This document shows, piece by piece, positions 37,801 to 45,025 of a stretch of 47,291 nt of DNA. The DNA lies in contig JANXOE010000213.1 of the NCBI GenBank assembly GCA_025353745.1, positions 1 through 47,291 on the forward strand, written 5' to 3'. Made by a program: the position numbers and the translations under genes. The notes under the pieces were generated by a model that did not search any database, had not been told where the DNA came from, and saw only the letters and a program-made list of their open reading frames with translations. How positions within the stretch are numbered: position 1 is the stretch's first letter; each line of letters begins with the position of its first letter. The DNA comes from Hymenobacter sp. Lineage in GTDB: Bacteria; Bacteroidota; Bacteroidia; Cytophagales; Hymenobacteraceae.

Positions 37801-38033
37801 AAGACGGCTCCTACCTGCGCCTGAAAAACCTGACCGTGGGCTACACCCTGCCCGCCGCCTGGACCGGCCGGGCGCGCGCCGGGGCCAGCCTGCGCTTCTA
37901 CGCCAGCGCCGAGAACCTGGCCACCATCACCAAATACTCCGGCCTCGACCCCGAAGTGGGCGGCATCGGGCTCGACGTGGGCACCTACCCGCTGCCGCGC
38001 ACCTTCACCGTGGGCCTGAACCTGGGCCTTTAA
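34872..38033 (+). CDS. SusC/RagA-type TonB-linked outer-membrane transporter
   Basis: 1053 aa from ATG 34872. A long basic n-region then signal helix (AVAVLLLGLAVPG...AWA-A). CarboxypepD_reg-like domain LTGHVTDKAGQPLPGVTVVVKGS...SFVGYEKQEL (about 58-130), then the SusC motif LDEVVVIGYGTAKRENLT. The plug region shows NVQDLLQGNLAGVTVLQNGGDPS, VIRGAGTTNSEPPLYVVDGLPYYGG and LKDAASAAIYGAQAASGVVVVTTKSGK. The barrel ends ...RTFTVGLNLGL. It forms the pore of a 'pedal-bin' transporter with the SusD lipoprotein encoded 46 nt downstream. The ligand is unknown, and the associated enzyme is a phosphatase rather than a glycoside hydrolase. Confidence 0.94.
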   Translation: MPAHLPARVRRKRKKQAAVAVLLLGLAVPGPSAWAAPAATAPAHAAARATPAGPPLTGHVTDKAGQPLPGVTVVVKGSRAGTSTDAAGNFQLAVDDPAQAVLVVSFVGYEKQELRVAGQTAFDIKLAEAATGLDEVVVIGYGTAKRENLTTAVASLLNPEKIANRPLTNVQDLLQGNLAGVTVLQNGGDPSATARVVIRGAGTTNSEPPLYVVDGLPYYGGPLNPNDIASLTVLKDAASAAIYGAQAASGVVVVTTKSGKNGAPRVTVDTYRGWQSAYKLPQALSAAEQSAAYNLAADNAGVGRPDAHNPAKNPWGQVTRTNWMDEIFRTGSIYNLNATVSGGNERGRFLTSFGYHDRQGLLISTNLQRYALRLKADYDLSDKITVGQNLYVNQTKARGANTSSSYSGSIINAVYMPAAAPVRNADGTYGGVTPMAPAPEFQFAGAYGDVYNPVALLERPSIANPVLNLNGSAYAEYKPLPGLKLRTSFGLDLLRDANKRFDPRIPEPGRSNTMNYLTQSQADRNKWIWDNLASYQTTLGKHFFDLTAVYSAQRTRYEYYSVRGQNFDREDDWYQYIGNAKEFVDRPTSDVYEDALTSAIGRLTYGYADRYFLTGSVRRDQTSRLAAHNADYFPAVSGAWKISSEPFFGLKAFQTVKLRASWGQIGNIQSVSYYAYNVPLVGGQSYLGATPGYGPGYYIDKQSNPNLKWERSETFDAGLDLGLLDNRLTVTADYFRKYTRGLVLAVAPNPTAGVGEGPTSNVGTVLNKGLELGVGYAGRAGAVGYQLNGNVATLQNRVQDLNGYGSDYLQHPDNVRAQMYPFRSAVGQPLYAYYLVPTEGLFRSAQEVAAYTNADGKPVQPNAKPGDLKFRDANGDGKIDDNDRVFRGSATPRLTYGLTLNAQWKGFDVSMFWQGVSGVKLFNAYKFSTYNAGLQGYNLDRRVLDAWTPDRPDATVPRLSLNDANQNFSRPSDWYLEDGSYLRLKNLTVGYTLPAAWTGRARAGASLRFYASAENLATITKYSGLDPEVGGIGLDVGTYPLPRTFTVGLNLGL

Positions 38034-38079
38034 CCGCCACGACTTTCTCTTCCCCCGCCGATCAACTTCTTCTGTTTCT

Positions 38080-39636
38080 ATGAAATATCCTGCTTTTCTG
38101 CTGGCCGGGCTGCTGCTGGGCCCGGTGGCCGGCTGCAAAGACAGCTTCACCGACCTCACGCCCCAGGGCACGATTACCAACGCCAACTTCTGGCGGACGG
38201 AAGCCGACGCCGTGGCCGCCTCCAACGCGCTCTACACCTACATGGCGAACGACGACATGTTCGGGCGCGGGTTTTTTTGGTACATCAACGCCTCCGACGA
38301 CATGGTGACGGGCCGCGTGCGGGCCACGGCCGCCAACGTGCGCAACTTCACCGCCACCGGCAACGAGGGCGACACGAATAAAATGTACGGCTACTCGTAC
38401 CGCGTCATCCGGCGGGCCAACGAGATTTTGAAGAACGTGCCGGGCATGAGCCTCAACGAGGCCCTCAAAAACCGGGTGCTGGGCGAAGCCTATTTCATGC
38501 GGGCCTTTTCGTATTTCAACATCGCGACCCGCTACGGCGACCAGCGCGCCGGGGTGCCCATCGTGACCGTGGAAAACATGGACCAAAGCACGTTTCCGCG
38601 GCCGGCCAGCGTGGTAGAAAACTACCAGCTGATGGCGCAGGACCTGAAAAAGGCGGCCGGGCTGCTGCCGCTGGTCACGGCCTACGCCGCTGCCGACCTG
38701 GGCCGCGCCCACAAAGACGCCGCCCTCGGCTACCTGGTCAAAACCTACGCTTTTTGGGCGCAGTACGACAAAAGCAAGTGGGCCGACGCCGAGCAGGCCG
38801 CCGACGCGGTGGCGCAATCCGGCTCGCACAGGGCCCTGCTCAACACCGGCCGGCCCGCGCAGGACTTCCACAGCGTGTTCACCATCGCCAACAACTGGTC
38901 GAGCGAGTACCTGTGGTCGGTGGTGTCGGGCAAGCAGGACGGCAGCATTCTGCCCGGCGTGCTGCTCGAAAACAAGGGCTGGGGCAAGTACAACGGCTGG
39001 GGCTACTTCCAGCCCACGCTGGAGCTCTACGATTCCTTTGAGGCGGGCGACCCGCGCCGCGCGGCCACGGTGCTGGCCTTCGGCGACGAGTTTCCGTACC
39101 TGGGCCAGGCGCGGCGCTACTACTCCACCAACTCGCTCACGGGCTTCCAGTTCGCCAAGTACCTGGAGCCCTACGCCTCGCCCGTGGGCGAGCACCTGAA
39201 CGCCAACGGCGACAAGCCCACCACCGACCTCAACGTGCCGCTCATGCGCTACGCCGAGGTGCTGCTCCTCAAAGCCGAGGCCCAGCTGATGCAGGGCAAA
39301 AGCGGCGACGACGCCCTGAACGCCGTGCGCCAGCGCGCCGGCCTGGCCCCCAAAGTCGGGGCCACCCTCGCTGACCTCAAGCGCGAGCGCCGCGCCGAGC
39401 TGGCGGGCGAATTTGCCGACCGCCACGCCGACCTCGTGCGCTGGGGCGACGCGCAGGCCGCCTACGCCCAGCCCCAGCACGGCCGCCAGTACGCCGACAA
39501 AACGGACCCCGCTTCCGCCTTCAAAGTGGTGGAGGTGTGGCCCGCGCGCACGTTCAATCCGGCCGTCCACCACGTGTGGCCCATCCCGCCGAACGACCTC
39601 AACAACGCCAAAATTGCCCAAAACCAGGGCTGGTAA
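38080..39636 (+). CDS. SusD/RagB-type surface lipoprotein
   Basis: 518 aa. Lipobox in GPVAGC (C19), so it is anchored at the outer membrane and acts as the lid of the SusC-like pore. N-terminal motif FTDLTPQGTITNANFWRTEADAVAASNALYTYM, TPR-like helices (YGYSYRVIRRANEILKNVP..., LGEAYFMRAFSYFNIATRYGD), and the family C-terminus WPARTFNPAVHHVWPIPPNDLNNAKIAQNQGW. Complete. It is the second gene of the pair and is followed by a 16-bp stem hairpin, which ends the operon before the alkaline phosphatase. Confidence 0.95.
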   Translation: MKYPAFLLAGLLLGPVAGCKDSFTDLTPQGTITNANFWRTEADAVAASNALYTYMANDDMFGRGFFWYINASDDMVTGRVRATAANVRNFTATGNEGDTNKMYGYSYRVIRRANEILKNVPGMSLNEALKNRVLGEAYFMRAFSYFNIATRYGDQRAGVPIVTVENMDQSTFPRPASVVENYQLMAQDLKKAAGLLPLVTAYAAADLGRAHKDAALGYLVKTYAFWAQYDKSKWADAEQAADAVAQSGSHRALLNTGRPAQDFHSVFTIANNWSSEYLWSVVSGKQDGSILPGVLLENKGWGKYNGWGYFQPTLELYDSFEAGDPRRAATVLAFGDEFPYLGQARRYYSTNSLTGFQFAKYLEPYASPVGEHLNANGDKPTTDLNVPLMRYAEVLLLKAEAQLMQGKSGDDALNAVRQRAGLAPKVGATLADLKRERRAELAGEFADRHADLVRWGDAQAAYAQPQHGRQYADKTDPASAFKVVEVWPARTFNPAVHHVWPIPPNDLNNAKIAQNQGW

Positions 39637-39654
39637 CCTTCTGAATGCGACGGC

Positions 39655-39688
39655 CCCGAACCGCCGGCCCCCGGGCCGGCGGTTCGGG
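39655..39688 (+). terminator. GC-rich hairpin after the susD-like gene
   Basis: Perfect 16-bp stem CCCGAACCGCCGGCCC with its inverse and a 2-nt loop. There is no T-run afterwards, so it may be a factor-dependent stop or an mRNA-stabilising structure. Confidence 0.65.
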
Positions 39689-39702
39689 CGGCTTAAGTTG
39701 TT

Positions 39703-39837
39703 ATGCTGACTATTCTGCTGCGCCACGCGGCCTGCGCGCTGATGCGCTACCCGGCGCTGCTGGTCGGGGCCGATGAGCTGGCCGACCTCAAGCAGACCAT
39801 CGACGCCCAGCGCAATAAGGGTTCGTTCAGGAAGTAA
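39703..39837 (+). CDS. possible 44-aa hypothetical protein
   Basis: ATG 39703 to TAA 39837 encodes MLTILLRHAACALMRYPALL followed by a charged helix (ADELADLKQTIDAQRNKG). No family recognised. It could be a real small gene or the remnant of a longer one cut by the repeat-rich DNA that follows. No promoter box. Confidence 0.25.
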   Translation: MLTILLRHAACALMRYPALLVGADELADLKQTIDAQRNKGSFRK

Positions 39838-40107
39838 TTTGAGTTGGCAAGCGACCAGTAAGTGAATGATTTATAAGCTGTTTGGGTTCTTTAAAACGGT
39901 CCTGCCGAGCCTGTCGAAGCACCTCTCCCGCTTCGTTGAACAGCTCATTACGAAGCGGGAGAGATGCTTCGACAGGCTCGGCAAGACCGCCAAAAAGTGA
40001 TTTTTATTGCCTCAAACAGGAGCTTCTTAATCACAAATACCGTTGCGCTGAGCGCCGCGCCGCGTAGTCGAAGGACCTCGCCCGCGGCAGTAATGTTAGC
40101 CCTACGC
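39838..40107. other. repeat-rich gap upstream of the alkaline phosphatase gene
   Basis: Contains the REP-like hairpin 39903-39983 and, at about 40044-40083, a TTGCGCTGAG...TAGTCGAAGGACCTCGC segment that looks like part of another dispersed repeat. No convincing promoter box or gene is visible. Confidence 0.5.
39903..39983. repeat. REP-like 34-bp inverted repeat
   Basis: Arms 39903-39936 and 39950-39983 match at 33 of 34 positions around a 13-nt loop. Each arm carries TGCCGAGCCTGTCGAAGCA then CTCTCCCGCTTCGT. The 'cttcgacaggctcgg' core is a common bacterial dispersed-repeat motif from recall. No other copy is in the window. Confidence 0.85.
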
Positions 40108-41337
40108 ATGAAATACCCCGTTTCCGTCGCCTTGCTGAGCGGCTTGTTGCTGAGCGCCTGCGCCACGTTGCACCCGGCGGCCCCTGCGCGCAGCGTCGTC
40201 ATCGACGCCCTCAAGCACCAGCCCGAGCCGCTGCCGGCCGCCGAAATCCCGCTCGACAAGCGCGAATACCAGGGCCCCGCCGCCTACGCAGTGCCGGCCC
40301 TGGCGCCGTACGCCGGCCCGAAAAAACCCGTCAAAAACATCATTCTGCTGATCGGCGACGGCATGGGCCCGGCCCAGGTCACGGGCGGGCTGATGGCCAA
40401 CCACGGCCAGCTCTACATGCAGCAGGCGCAGGCCACGGGCCTGGCCATCACCCACAACCAAGCCGGCAAGATCACCGATTCGGCGGCCAGCGCCACCGCC
40501 ATGGCCACCGGCCACAAAACCTGCAACGGGGCCATCGCCACGGATTCGGCGGGCCACCAGTTCCGCTCCATCATGTGGGACGCGCGGGCCCACGGCAAAG
40601 CCACGGGCCTGGTGGTGGCCTGCGAGCTGACCGATGCCACGCCCGCGTGCTTCGCCGTCGTGCACCCCGACCGCAACGACGCCGAAGCCATTGCCGCCAA
40701 GTACCTCCAGGCGCCCATCGATTTCATGTACGCCGGCGGCCTCAAGTACTTCACCCAGCGCCAGGACCACGCCGACCTGCTCCGGCAGTGGCGCGCCCAA
40801 GGCTACCAAATCGCCACCACGCCCCGCGAGGCCGCCGCCCTCACCGGCCCCCGGGCCGTGGCCCTGCTCGCCGAGACCGGCCCGCCCCGCCTGCCCGAGC
40901 GCACCGCCGCCTACATGCGCACGGGCGTGGGCAAGGCCCTGGAAGTGCTGGGCAAGAACGACCAGGGCTTCTTTCTCATGGTGGAAGGCTCGCAGATCGA
41001 CGACGCCGGCCACTTCAACGACGCCAGCTACAACGTGCGCGAAGTGCTGGATTTCGACCAGCAGGTGGGCCGGGCCTTCGCCTTCGCCGCGGCCAACGGC
41101 GAAACGCTGGTCGTCGTCACGGCCGACCACGAAACCGGCGGCTACAGCATCGTCGACGGCAGCATTCCCAGCGGCAAAGTGGTGGCCAAATTTGCCACCA
41201 CCAAGCACTCGGCCGTGGTGGTGCCGGTGTTTGCCTACGGCCCCGGCAGCGAGCTGTTCACGGGCCTGTACCAAAACACGGAAATCTATTACCGCATCAA
41301 GCAGGCCCTGGGCTGGGGCGAGGGCAAAACGCCGTGA
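40108..41337 (+). CDS. Alkaline phosphatase, lipoprotein
   Basis: 409 aa, PhoA-type alkaline phosphatase. The signal peptide MKYPVSVALLSGLLLSAC gives a lipobox cysteine C18. Catalytic and metal motifs: GDGMG (83-87), the nucleophile region TDSAASAT (123-130, serine S125), VEGSQIDDAGH (292-302), TADHETGG (338-345) and H367. All Zn/Mg ligands appear present, so it should release phosphate from organic esters outside the inner membrane. The ATG at 40108 is preferred; an ATG 15 nt earlier would put five residues before the signal. It lies in the same direction as the SusC/SusD pair. Confidence 0.94.
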   Translation: MKYPVSVALLSGLLLSACATLHPAAPARSVVIDALKHQPEPLPAAEIPLDKREYQGPAAYAVPALAPYAGPKKPVKNIILLIGDGMGPAQVTGGLMANHGQLYMQQAQATGLAITHNQAGKITDSAASATAMATGHKTCNGAIATDSAGHQFRSIMWDARAHGKATGLVVACELTDATPACFAVVHPDRNDAEAIAAKYLQAPIDFMYAGGLKYFTQRQDHADLLRQWRAQGYQIATTPREAAALTGPRAVALLAETGPPRLPERTAAYMRTGVGKALEVLGKNDQGFFLMVEGSQIDDAGHFNDASYNVREVLDFDQQVGRAFAFAAANGETLVVVTADHETGGYSIVDGSIPSGKVVAKFATTKHSAVVVPVFAYGPGSELFTGLYQNTEIYYRIKQALGWGEGKTP

Positions 41338-41419
41338 GGCCGGGCCCGGCCTTACGGCGCCGGGGCCCGGCGGGCGCGCTTCGGGTGGTTTCGGGGGCCC
41401 CGGGGCCCGGCCCGGGCGG

Positions 41420-41427
41420 TACTTTTG
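41420..41427 (+). promoter_or_regulatory. -7 promoter box 4 nt before the thioesterase ATG
   Basis: TACTTTTG followed by AGCC and ATG, an exact consensus at leaderless spacing. Confidence 0.55.
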
Positions 41428-41431
41428 AGCC

Positions 41432-41857
41432 ATGAACCCGCCCGAAACCCTCCCCGGCCTCGAAGCCCGCGTCCGCCGCAAGCTCGTTCGCCAGCACTTC
41501 ATGCACCTCGTCGGGGCCGATTTGACGGTGATCAGCCCCGGCCGCATCGAAGCGGAATTGCTCCTCGGCCAGCAGCACCAGCAGCAGCGCGGCTTTGCCC
41601 ACGGCGGCCTGGTGGCCACGATGGCCGACCTGGCGGCCGGCTTCGCCGCCGTCACGCTCGTGCCCGACGACCACGGCGTGGTCACGGCCGACTTGCGCGT
41701 CTCGTACCTGCACCCCGCCGTGGGCGAAAAGCTCACCGCCATCGGCTGGGTGCTGAAGGCCGGCCGCCGGCTGCATTTTTGCGAAGCCGAGGTGTGGTGC
41801 GACGGCAAACTGGTGGCCAAAGCCTCGGCCACCATGGCGGTAATCGAGCCCGGCTAA
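41432..41857 (+). CDS. PaaI/YiiD-type hotdog thioesterase
   Basis: 141 aa. The hotdog helix motif FAHGGLVATMADLAAGFAA and the strands VTADLRVSYLHPAVGEKLTAIGWVLKAGRRLHFCEAEVW are typical of PaaI-like acyl-CoA thioesterases; VAKASATMAVI closes the fold. It is distinct from the men-linked thioesterase at 5133. The substrate is unknown. The start is ATG 41432. The tail is followed by gene debris. Confidence 0.88.
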   Translation: MNPPETLPGLEARVRRKLVRQHFMHLVGADLTVISPGRIEAELLLGQQHQQQRGFAHGGLVATMADLAAGFAAVTLVPDDHGVVTADLRVSYLHPAVGEKLTAIGWVLKAGRRLHFCEAEVWCDGKLVAKASATMAVIEPG

Positions 41858-41858
41858 T

Positions 41859-41942
41859 TCCTTCAAAAAGCTGGCCGTTGACGAGGAAAAAGCCTTGCCG
41901 GCCATGTGCCGGCGGCTGATGCAGGGCCGAACTTCAGCGTAG
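41859..41942 (+). pseudogene. orphan coding fragment after the thioesterase gene
   Basis: A frame without start reads SFKKLAVDEEKALPAMCRRL... and stops at 41942. Its amino-acid composition looks like a real helical protein end. No family recognised; probably the tail of a lost gene. Confidence 0.3.
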
Positions 41943-41947
41943 GAAAG

Positions 41948-41955
41948 TACTTTTG
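41948..41955 (+). promoter_or_regulatory. -7-like box before the broken small gene
   Basis: TACTTTTG, exact consensus, 8 nt before a GTG that opens the frameshifted fragment. Confidence 0.35.
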
Positions 41956-41963
41956 CCAGCCAG

Positions 41964-42117
41964 GTGCGGGCGCGGTATTTTGACGAGTTGGATTATTTGA
42001 TGGGCACGGCTGTTACTTTGGAAAAACAAGGATACGAGCAAGCCTTTTGAAACGCAGCTTGAATTTGTGTGCGCCAAAATTGATGCGCGCCACATTTTTG
42101 AAGAATTCAAAAGATAA
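41964..42117 (+). pseudogene. small gene with a one-base frameshift
   Basis: From GTG 41964 the frame VRARYFDELDYLMGTAVTLE...YEQAF stops at TGA 42048-42050. One base over, starting at GAA 42049, ETQLEFVCAKIDARHIFEEFKR continues to TAA 42115-42117. Dropping one T from the TTTT at 42045-42048 joins them into about 50 residues. Both halves are AT-richer than the neighbours. The product is not recognised; it could be foreign, such as an antitoxin-like small protein. A sequencing error in the T-run is an alternative. Confidence 0.45.
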
Positions 42118-42130
42118 TTTTTAACCGTTA

Positions 42131-43561
42131 ATGCTCTCCGTCCGCCACCCGTCCGTCCGCGATTATTTCCCTTACGAGCCCACCGACGACCAGGCGCTGC
42201 TCTTCACCAAGCTCGACGAATTTTTGCGCGACCCGCTGCCGGGGCGCAAGGTGTTCGTGCTGCGCGGCTACGCCGGCACCGGCAAAACCACCGTCGTCAG
42301 CGCCCTCGTGCAGTGGCTGCACCAGCTCCAGCGCAAGTACACGCTGATGGCCCCCACCGGCCGCGCCGCCAAGGTGATGGCCGCCTACGCGGGCGTGCCG
42401 GCCAGCACCATCCACAAAAAAATCTACCGCCAGACCTCCGGGGCCCCCGCCGAGCGGCTCAGCTTCCAGCGCCAGCCCAACCGCACCGAGCAGATGCTCT
42501 ACATCGTGGACGAGGCTTCGATGATTTCGGACGAGAAAGCCTTCGGCGAAACCGGGCTGCTGGACGACCTGATGAACTTCGTGTTCGAAAAATCGACCAA
42601 CAAGCTGCTGCTCATCGGCGACACGGCCCAGCTGCCGCCGGTGGGCCAGCTCCTGAGCCCGGCCCTCGACCCCGAGGGCCTGGCCCACCGCTTCCGCGCC
42701 CGGGTCGACACCGTGGAGCTGCGCCAGGTGATGCGCCAGGCCCTGAACTCGGGCATTCTGGTGAACGCCACCGAGCTGCGCGAAGAATTGCGCCAGCCCA
42801 CGCCCAGCATTCAGCTGCACACGCAGGGCTTCCGCGACATTTTTAAGATGGGCGGCGACAAGCTGGAGGACGGCCTGCGCTGGGCCTACCGCGAGTTTGG
42901 GCACGAGAACACGACGATCATCTGCCGCTCCAACCGCAACGCCAACCAGTACAACCAGCTCATCCGCCGGGCCCTGTTCGACGCCGAGGAGGAGATTGAG
43001 GGCGGCGATTACCTGATGGTGGTGCGCAACAATTACTTCTGGCTCGAAAAAGACTCCGACATCGGCTTCCTGGCCAACGGCGACTTCCTGCAAATCAGCA
43101 AGATCATCCGGCGCGAGGAGCTGTACGGCTTCCGTTTCGCCCAGGCCCGGGTGCGGCTGGTGGATTACCCCGACGAGCCGGAGCTGGAAATCAAGCTGCT
43201 CCTCGACACGCTGCACACCGAGAGCCCGGCCCTGCCCGCCGACCGCAACAACGAACTCTACCAAGCCGTGGCCGCCGACTACGCCCACCTCAAAACCAAG
43301 GGCGAGCGGTACAAGGAAATGCGCAAAGACCCGTACCTGAACGCCTTGCAGGTGAAATTTGCCTACGCCCTCACCTGCCACAAGGCGCAGGGCGGGCAGT
43401 GGCAGGCCGTGTTCGTCGACCACGGCTACCTGAAGCCCGACGAGCCGCTGGCGGGCGAGTTTGCGCGCTGGCTCTACACGGCCATCACGCGGGCGTCGGA
43501 GCGGCTGTTTCTGCTCAATTTCCAGCAGCGGCTGGTGGGCGACCCGCCGGCCGAAGACTGA
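42131..43561 (+). CDS. RecD/Dda-like superfamily 1B DNA helicase
   Basis: 476 aa. Walker A GYAGTGKT (46-53), motif Ia LMAPTGRAAKVM, Walker B YIVDEASM (D127, E128), motif III LLIGDTAQLPPVG, then a C-terminal UvrD_C_2 domain with YALTCHKAQGGQWQAVFVD and RWLYTAITRASERLFLL. It is a 5'-3' helicase acting in recombination or replication restart, without the N-terminal HhH domains of RecD2. The ATG at 42131 is preceded by AT-rich debris; no clean promoter box was seen. Monocistronic. Confidence 0.92.
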   Translation: MLSVRHPSVRDYFPYEPTDDQALLFTKLDEFLRDPLPGRKVFVLRGYAGTGKTTVVSALVQWLHQLQRKYTLMAPTGRAAKVMAAYAGVPASTIHKKIYRQTSGAPAERLSFQRQPNRTEQMLYIVDEASMISDEKAFGETGLLDDLMNFVFEKSTNKLLLIGDTAQLPPVGQLLSPALDPEGLAHRFRARVDTVELRQVMRQALNSGILVNATELREELRQPTPSIQLHTQGFRDIFKMGGDKLEDGLRWAYREFGHENTTIICRSNRNANQYNQLIRRALFDAEEEIEGGDYLMVVRNNYFWLEKDSDIGFLANGDFLQISKIIRREELYGFRFAQARVRLVDYPDEPELEIKLLLDTLHTESPALPADRNNELYQAVAADYAHLKTKGERYKEMRKDPYLNALQVKFAYALTCHKAQGGQWQAVFVDHGYLKPDEPLAGEFARWLYTAITRASERLFLLNFQQRLVGDPPAED

Positions 43562-43671
43562 GGGCCCCCACGGGAAAAATAACGGGCGGGTTGAATATTG
43601 ATTCGGGAAAATATAGGTCCCGCGCGTAGCTTGCGGGCTCATTCCTCACCTTTTTCTTTCTTCCCTTTCCA

Positions 43672-44337
43672 ATGCAAAAAGTACTTACCCTGATGCTACT
43701 GTTCGTGCTGGGCGCGGCGCAATTAGCGGCGGCCCAAAACCGCGAAATATACACCAATCCCAAATTCCGCGACTTGGCCAAGGATCATAAAACGCTGGCG
43801 GTTTTGCCATTCGCTGTGGAATTGCAGCTGCGCCCCAACGAGGTGACCAAAAACGGGGGCCCCGAAGGCGTGGCCCGCCTCGAAGCCCGCGAAGGAATCG
43901 ACGTGCAGAGCGCCCTGCAATCGTACTTCCTCAAGCGCAAGGCCGAAAACGACCTGACGGTGGACATTCAGGACGCGGCCCGCACCAACGCCCTGCTGGC
44001 CCAAAAGGGCGTGACGCCGGCCACCGTGGCCACGTTCACGCCCGAGCAGCTGGCGGCACTACTCGGCGTCGACGCCATCATCTCGGGCACCTTCGCCAGC
44101 AGCCAGCCCATGTCGGGCGGCGCGGCCGTGGCCATGACGATGCTCGTTGGCTTCGCCGCGCCCACCAACACGGGCAAGCTGGCCATCACCATCAACGACG
44201 GCAAAACCGGCGAGCTGCTCTGGAAATACGACAAAAGCCTCTCGCGCGGGCTGGGCTCCGACACCAACTCCATCGTGACGACCATCATGCGCAAGGCGTC
44301 GCGGCAGTTTCCGTACTCGAAGGAATTCAAGGGCTAG
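43672..44337 (+). CDS. Exported protein of unknown function
   Basis: 221 aa. The signal peptide MQKVLTLMLLFVLGAAQLAAAQ is followed by TLAVLPFAVELQLRPNEV and DVQSALQSYFLKRKAENDLTVDIQDAARTNALLAQKGVT, then LGVDAIISGTFASSQP and ITINDGKTGELLWKYDKSLSRG. The pattern (LPF strand, 'LGVDAIISGTF', 'TGELLWKYD') is like the CsgG/LpoB/GNA1162-type fold used by periplasmic or outer-membrane accessory proteins. That assignment is an inference; I do not recognise the exact family. Next downstream is the DUF1573 gene with its own promoter box. Confidence 0.7.
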   Translation: MQKVLTLMLLFVLGAAQLAAAQNREIYTNPKFRDLAKDHKTLAVLPFAVELQLRPNEVTKNGGPEGVARLEAREGIDVQSALQSYFLKRKAENDLTVDIQDAARTNALLAQKGVTPATVATFTPEQLAALLGVDAIISGTFASSQPMSGGAAVAMTMLVGFAAPTNTGKLAITINDGKTGELLWKYDKSLSRGLGSDTNSIVTTIMRKASRQFPYSKEFKG

Positions 44338-44401
44338 GGCCCCTGTTGGAGGGGCGGCCGGCCGGCTTTGGCCGCAGATTTGCCAGGCTGGCAAAAATCA
44401 G

Positions 44402-44409
44402 TAAATTTG
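44402..44409 (+). promoter_or_regulatory. -7 promoter box of the DUF1573 gene
   Basis: TAAATTTG, exact TAnnTTTG, 34 nt before the ATG. Confidence 0.55.
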
Positions 44410-44443
44410 CTTACCTCCCACATCCTAACTTTTACTTTCGATT

Positions 44444-44953
44444 ATGAAAAAATTACTTTTGCTCGCCCTGGGCCTCGCCGGTGGCGCCTACACTGCCCAG
44501 GCCCAGGCCGTGCAGCCCGCCAACGCCACTGCGAAAGTGGCCGGCCCGGCCATTACGTTCGAAGAATCGAAGTACGACTTCGGCTCCGTGGCGCAGGGCG
44601 GCATGGTCGACCACGTGTTCAAGTTCAAGAACACCGGTACCCAGCCGCTCATCATCTCCAACATCGGCGTGAGCTGCGGCTGCACCACCCCCGAGTACAC
44701 CAAAGACCCCGTGATGCCCGGCAAAACCGGCAGCCTCGCCGCCCACTTCAACTCGGCCGGCAAAATGGGCATGCAAAACAAGGTGCTGACCATTGAGTCG
44801 AACGCCGCCGCCGGCAACGCCACCGTGTCGCTGGTGGGCGAAGTGAAAGAGGCCGCCGCGGCCCCCACCGCCGCCGCCGATGCGGCCCTCGCCACCGGCA
44901 AAGAAAAGGTGAAAGAGGACGGCACCAAAGTGAAAGTAAAGAGCAAAAACTAA
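44444..44953 (+). CDS. DUF1573 exported protein
   Basis: 169 aa. Signal peptide MKKLLLLALGLAGGAYTAQA, then the DUF1573 Ig-like domain: ITFEESKYDFGSVAQGGMVDHVFKFKNTGTQPLIISNIGVSCGCTTPEYTKDPVMPGKTGSLAAHF. The SCGCT motif is the family hallmark. The tail is Ala-rich then Lys-rich (KEKVKEDGTKVKVKSKN). Function unknown, periplasmic or outer-membrane by signal peptide. It is followed by a long bidirectional terminator. Confidence 0.92.
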   Translation: MKKLLLLALGLAGGAYTAQAQAVQPANATAKVAGPAITFEESKYDFGSVAQGGMVDHVFKFKNTGTQPLIISNIGVSCGCTTPEYTKDPVMPGKTGSLAAHFNSAGKMGMQNKVLTIESNAAAGNATVSLVGEVKEAAAAPTAAADAALATGKEKVKEDGTKVKVKSKN

Positions 44954-44971
44954 GGTTCGGCCCGTTCGTCC

Positions 44972-45020
44972 CGACGCAAAAAAAGCGGCCCGCGCAAGCA
45001 GGCCGCTTTTTTTTGCGTCG
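44972..45020. terminator. bidirectional terminator between DUF1573 and DUF423 genes
   Basis: CGACGCAAAAAAAGCGGCC pairs with GGCCGCTTTTTTTTGCGTCG over a loop of about 10 nt. It lies between convergent genes. Confidence 0.88.
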
Positions 45021-45025
45021 GAGCC

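Noticed and set aside
34884..38225. 1113-codon open frame antisense to the SusC-like gene
   Set aside because: Shadow frame caused by GC-rich third positions; the composition (His, Gly, Val, Arg-rich) resembles no protein and the sense gene has full family motifs.
38062..39726. 554-codon minus-strand frame opposite the SusD-like gene
   Set aside because: Antisense shadow; crosses the hairpin at 39655-39688.
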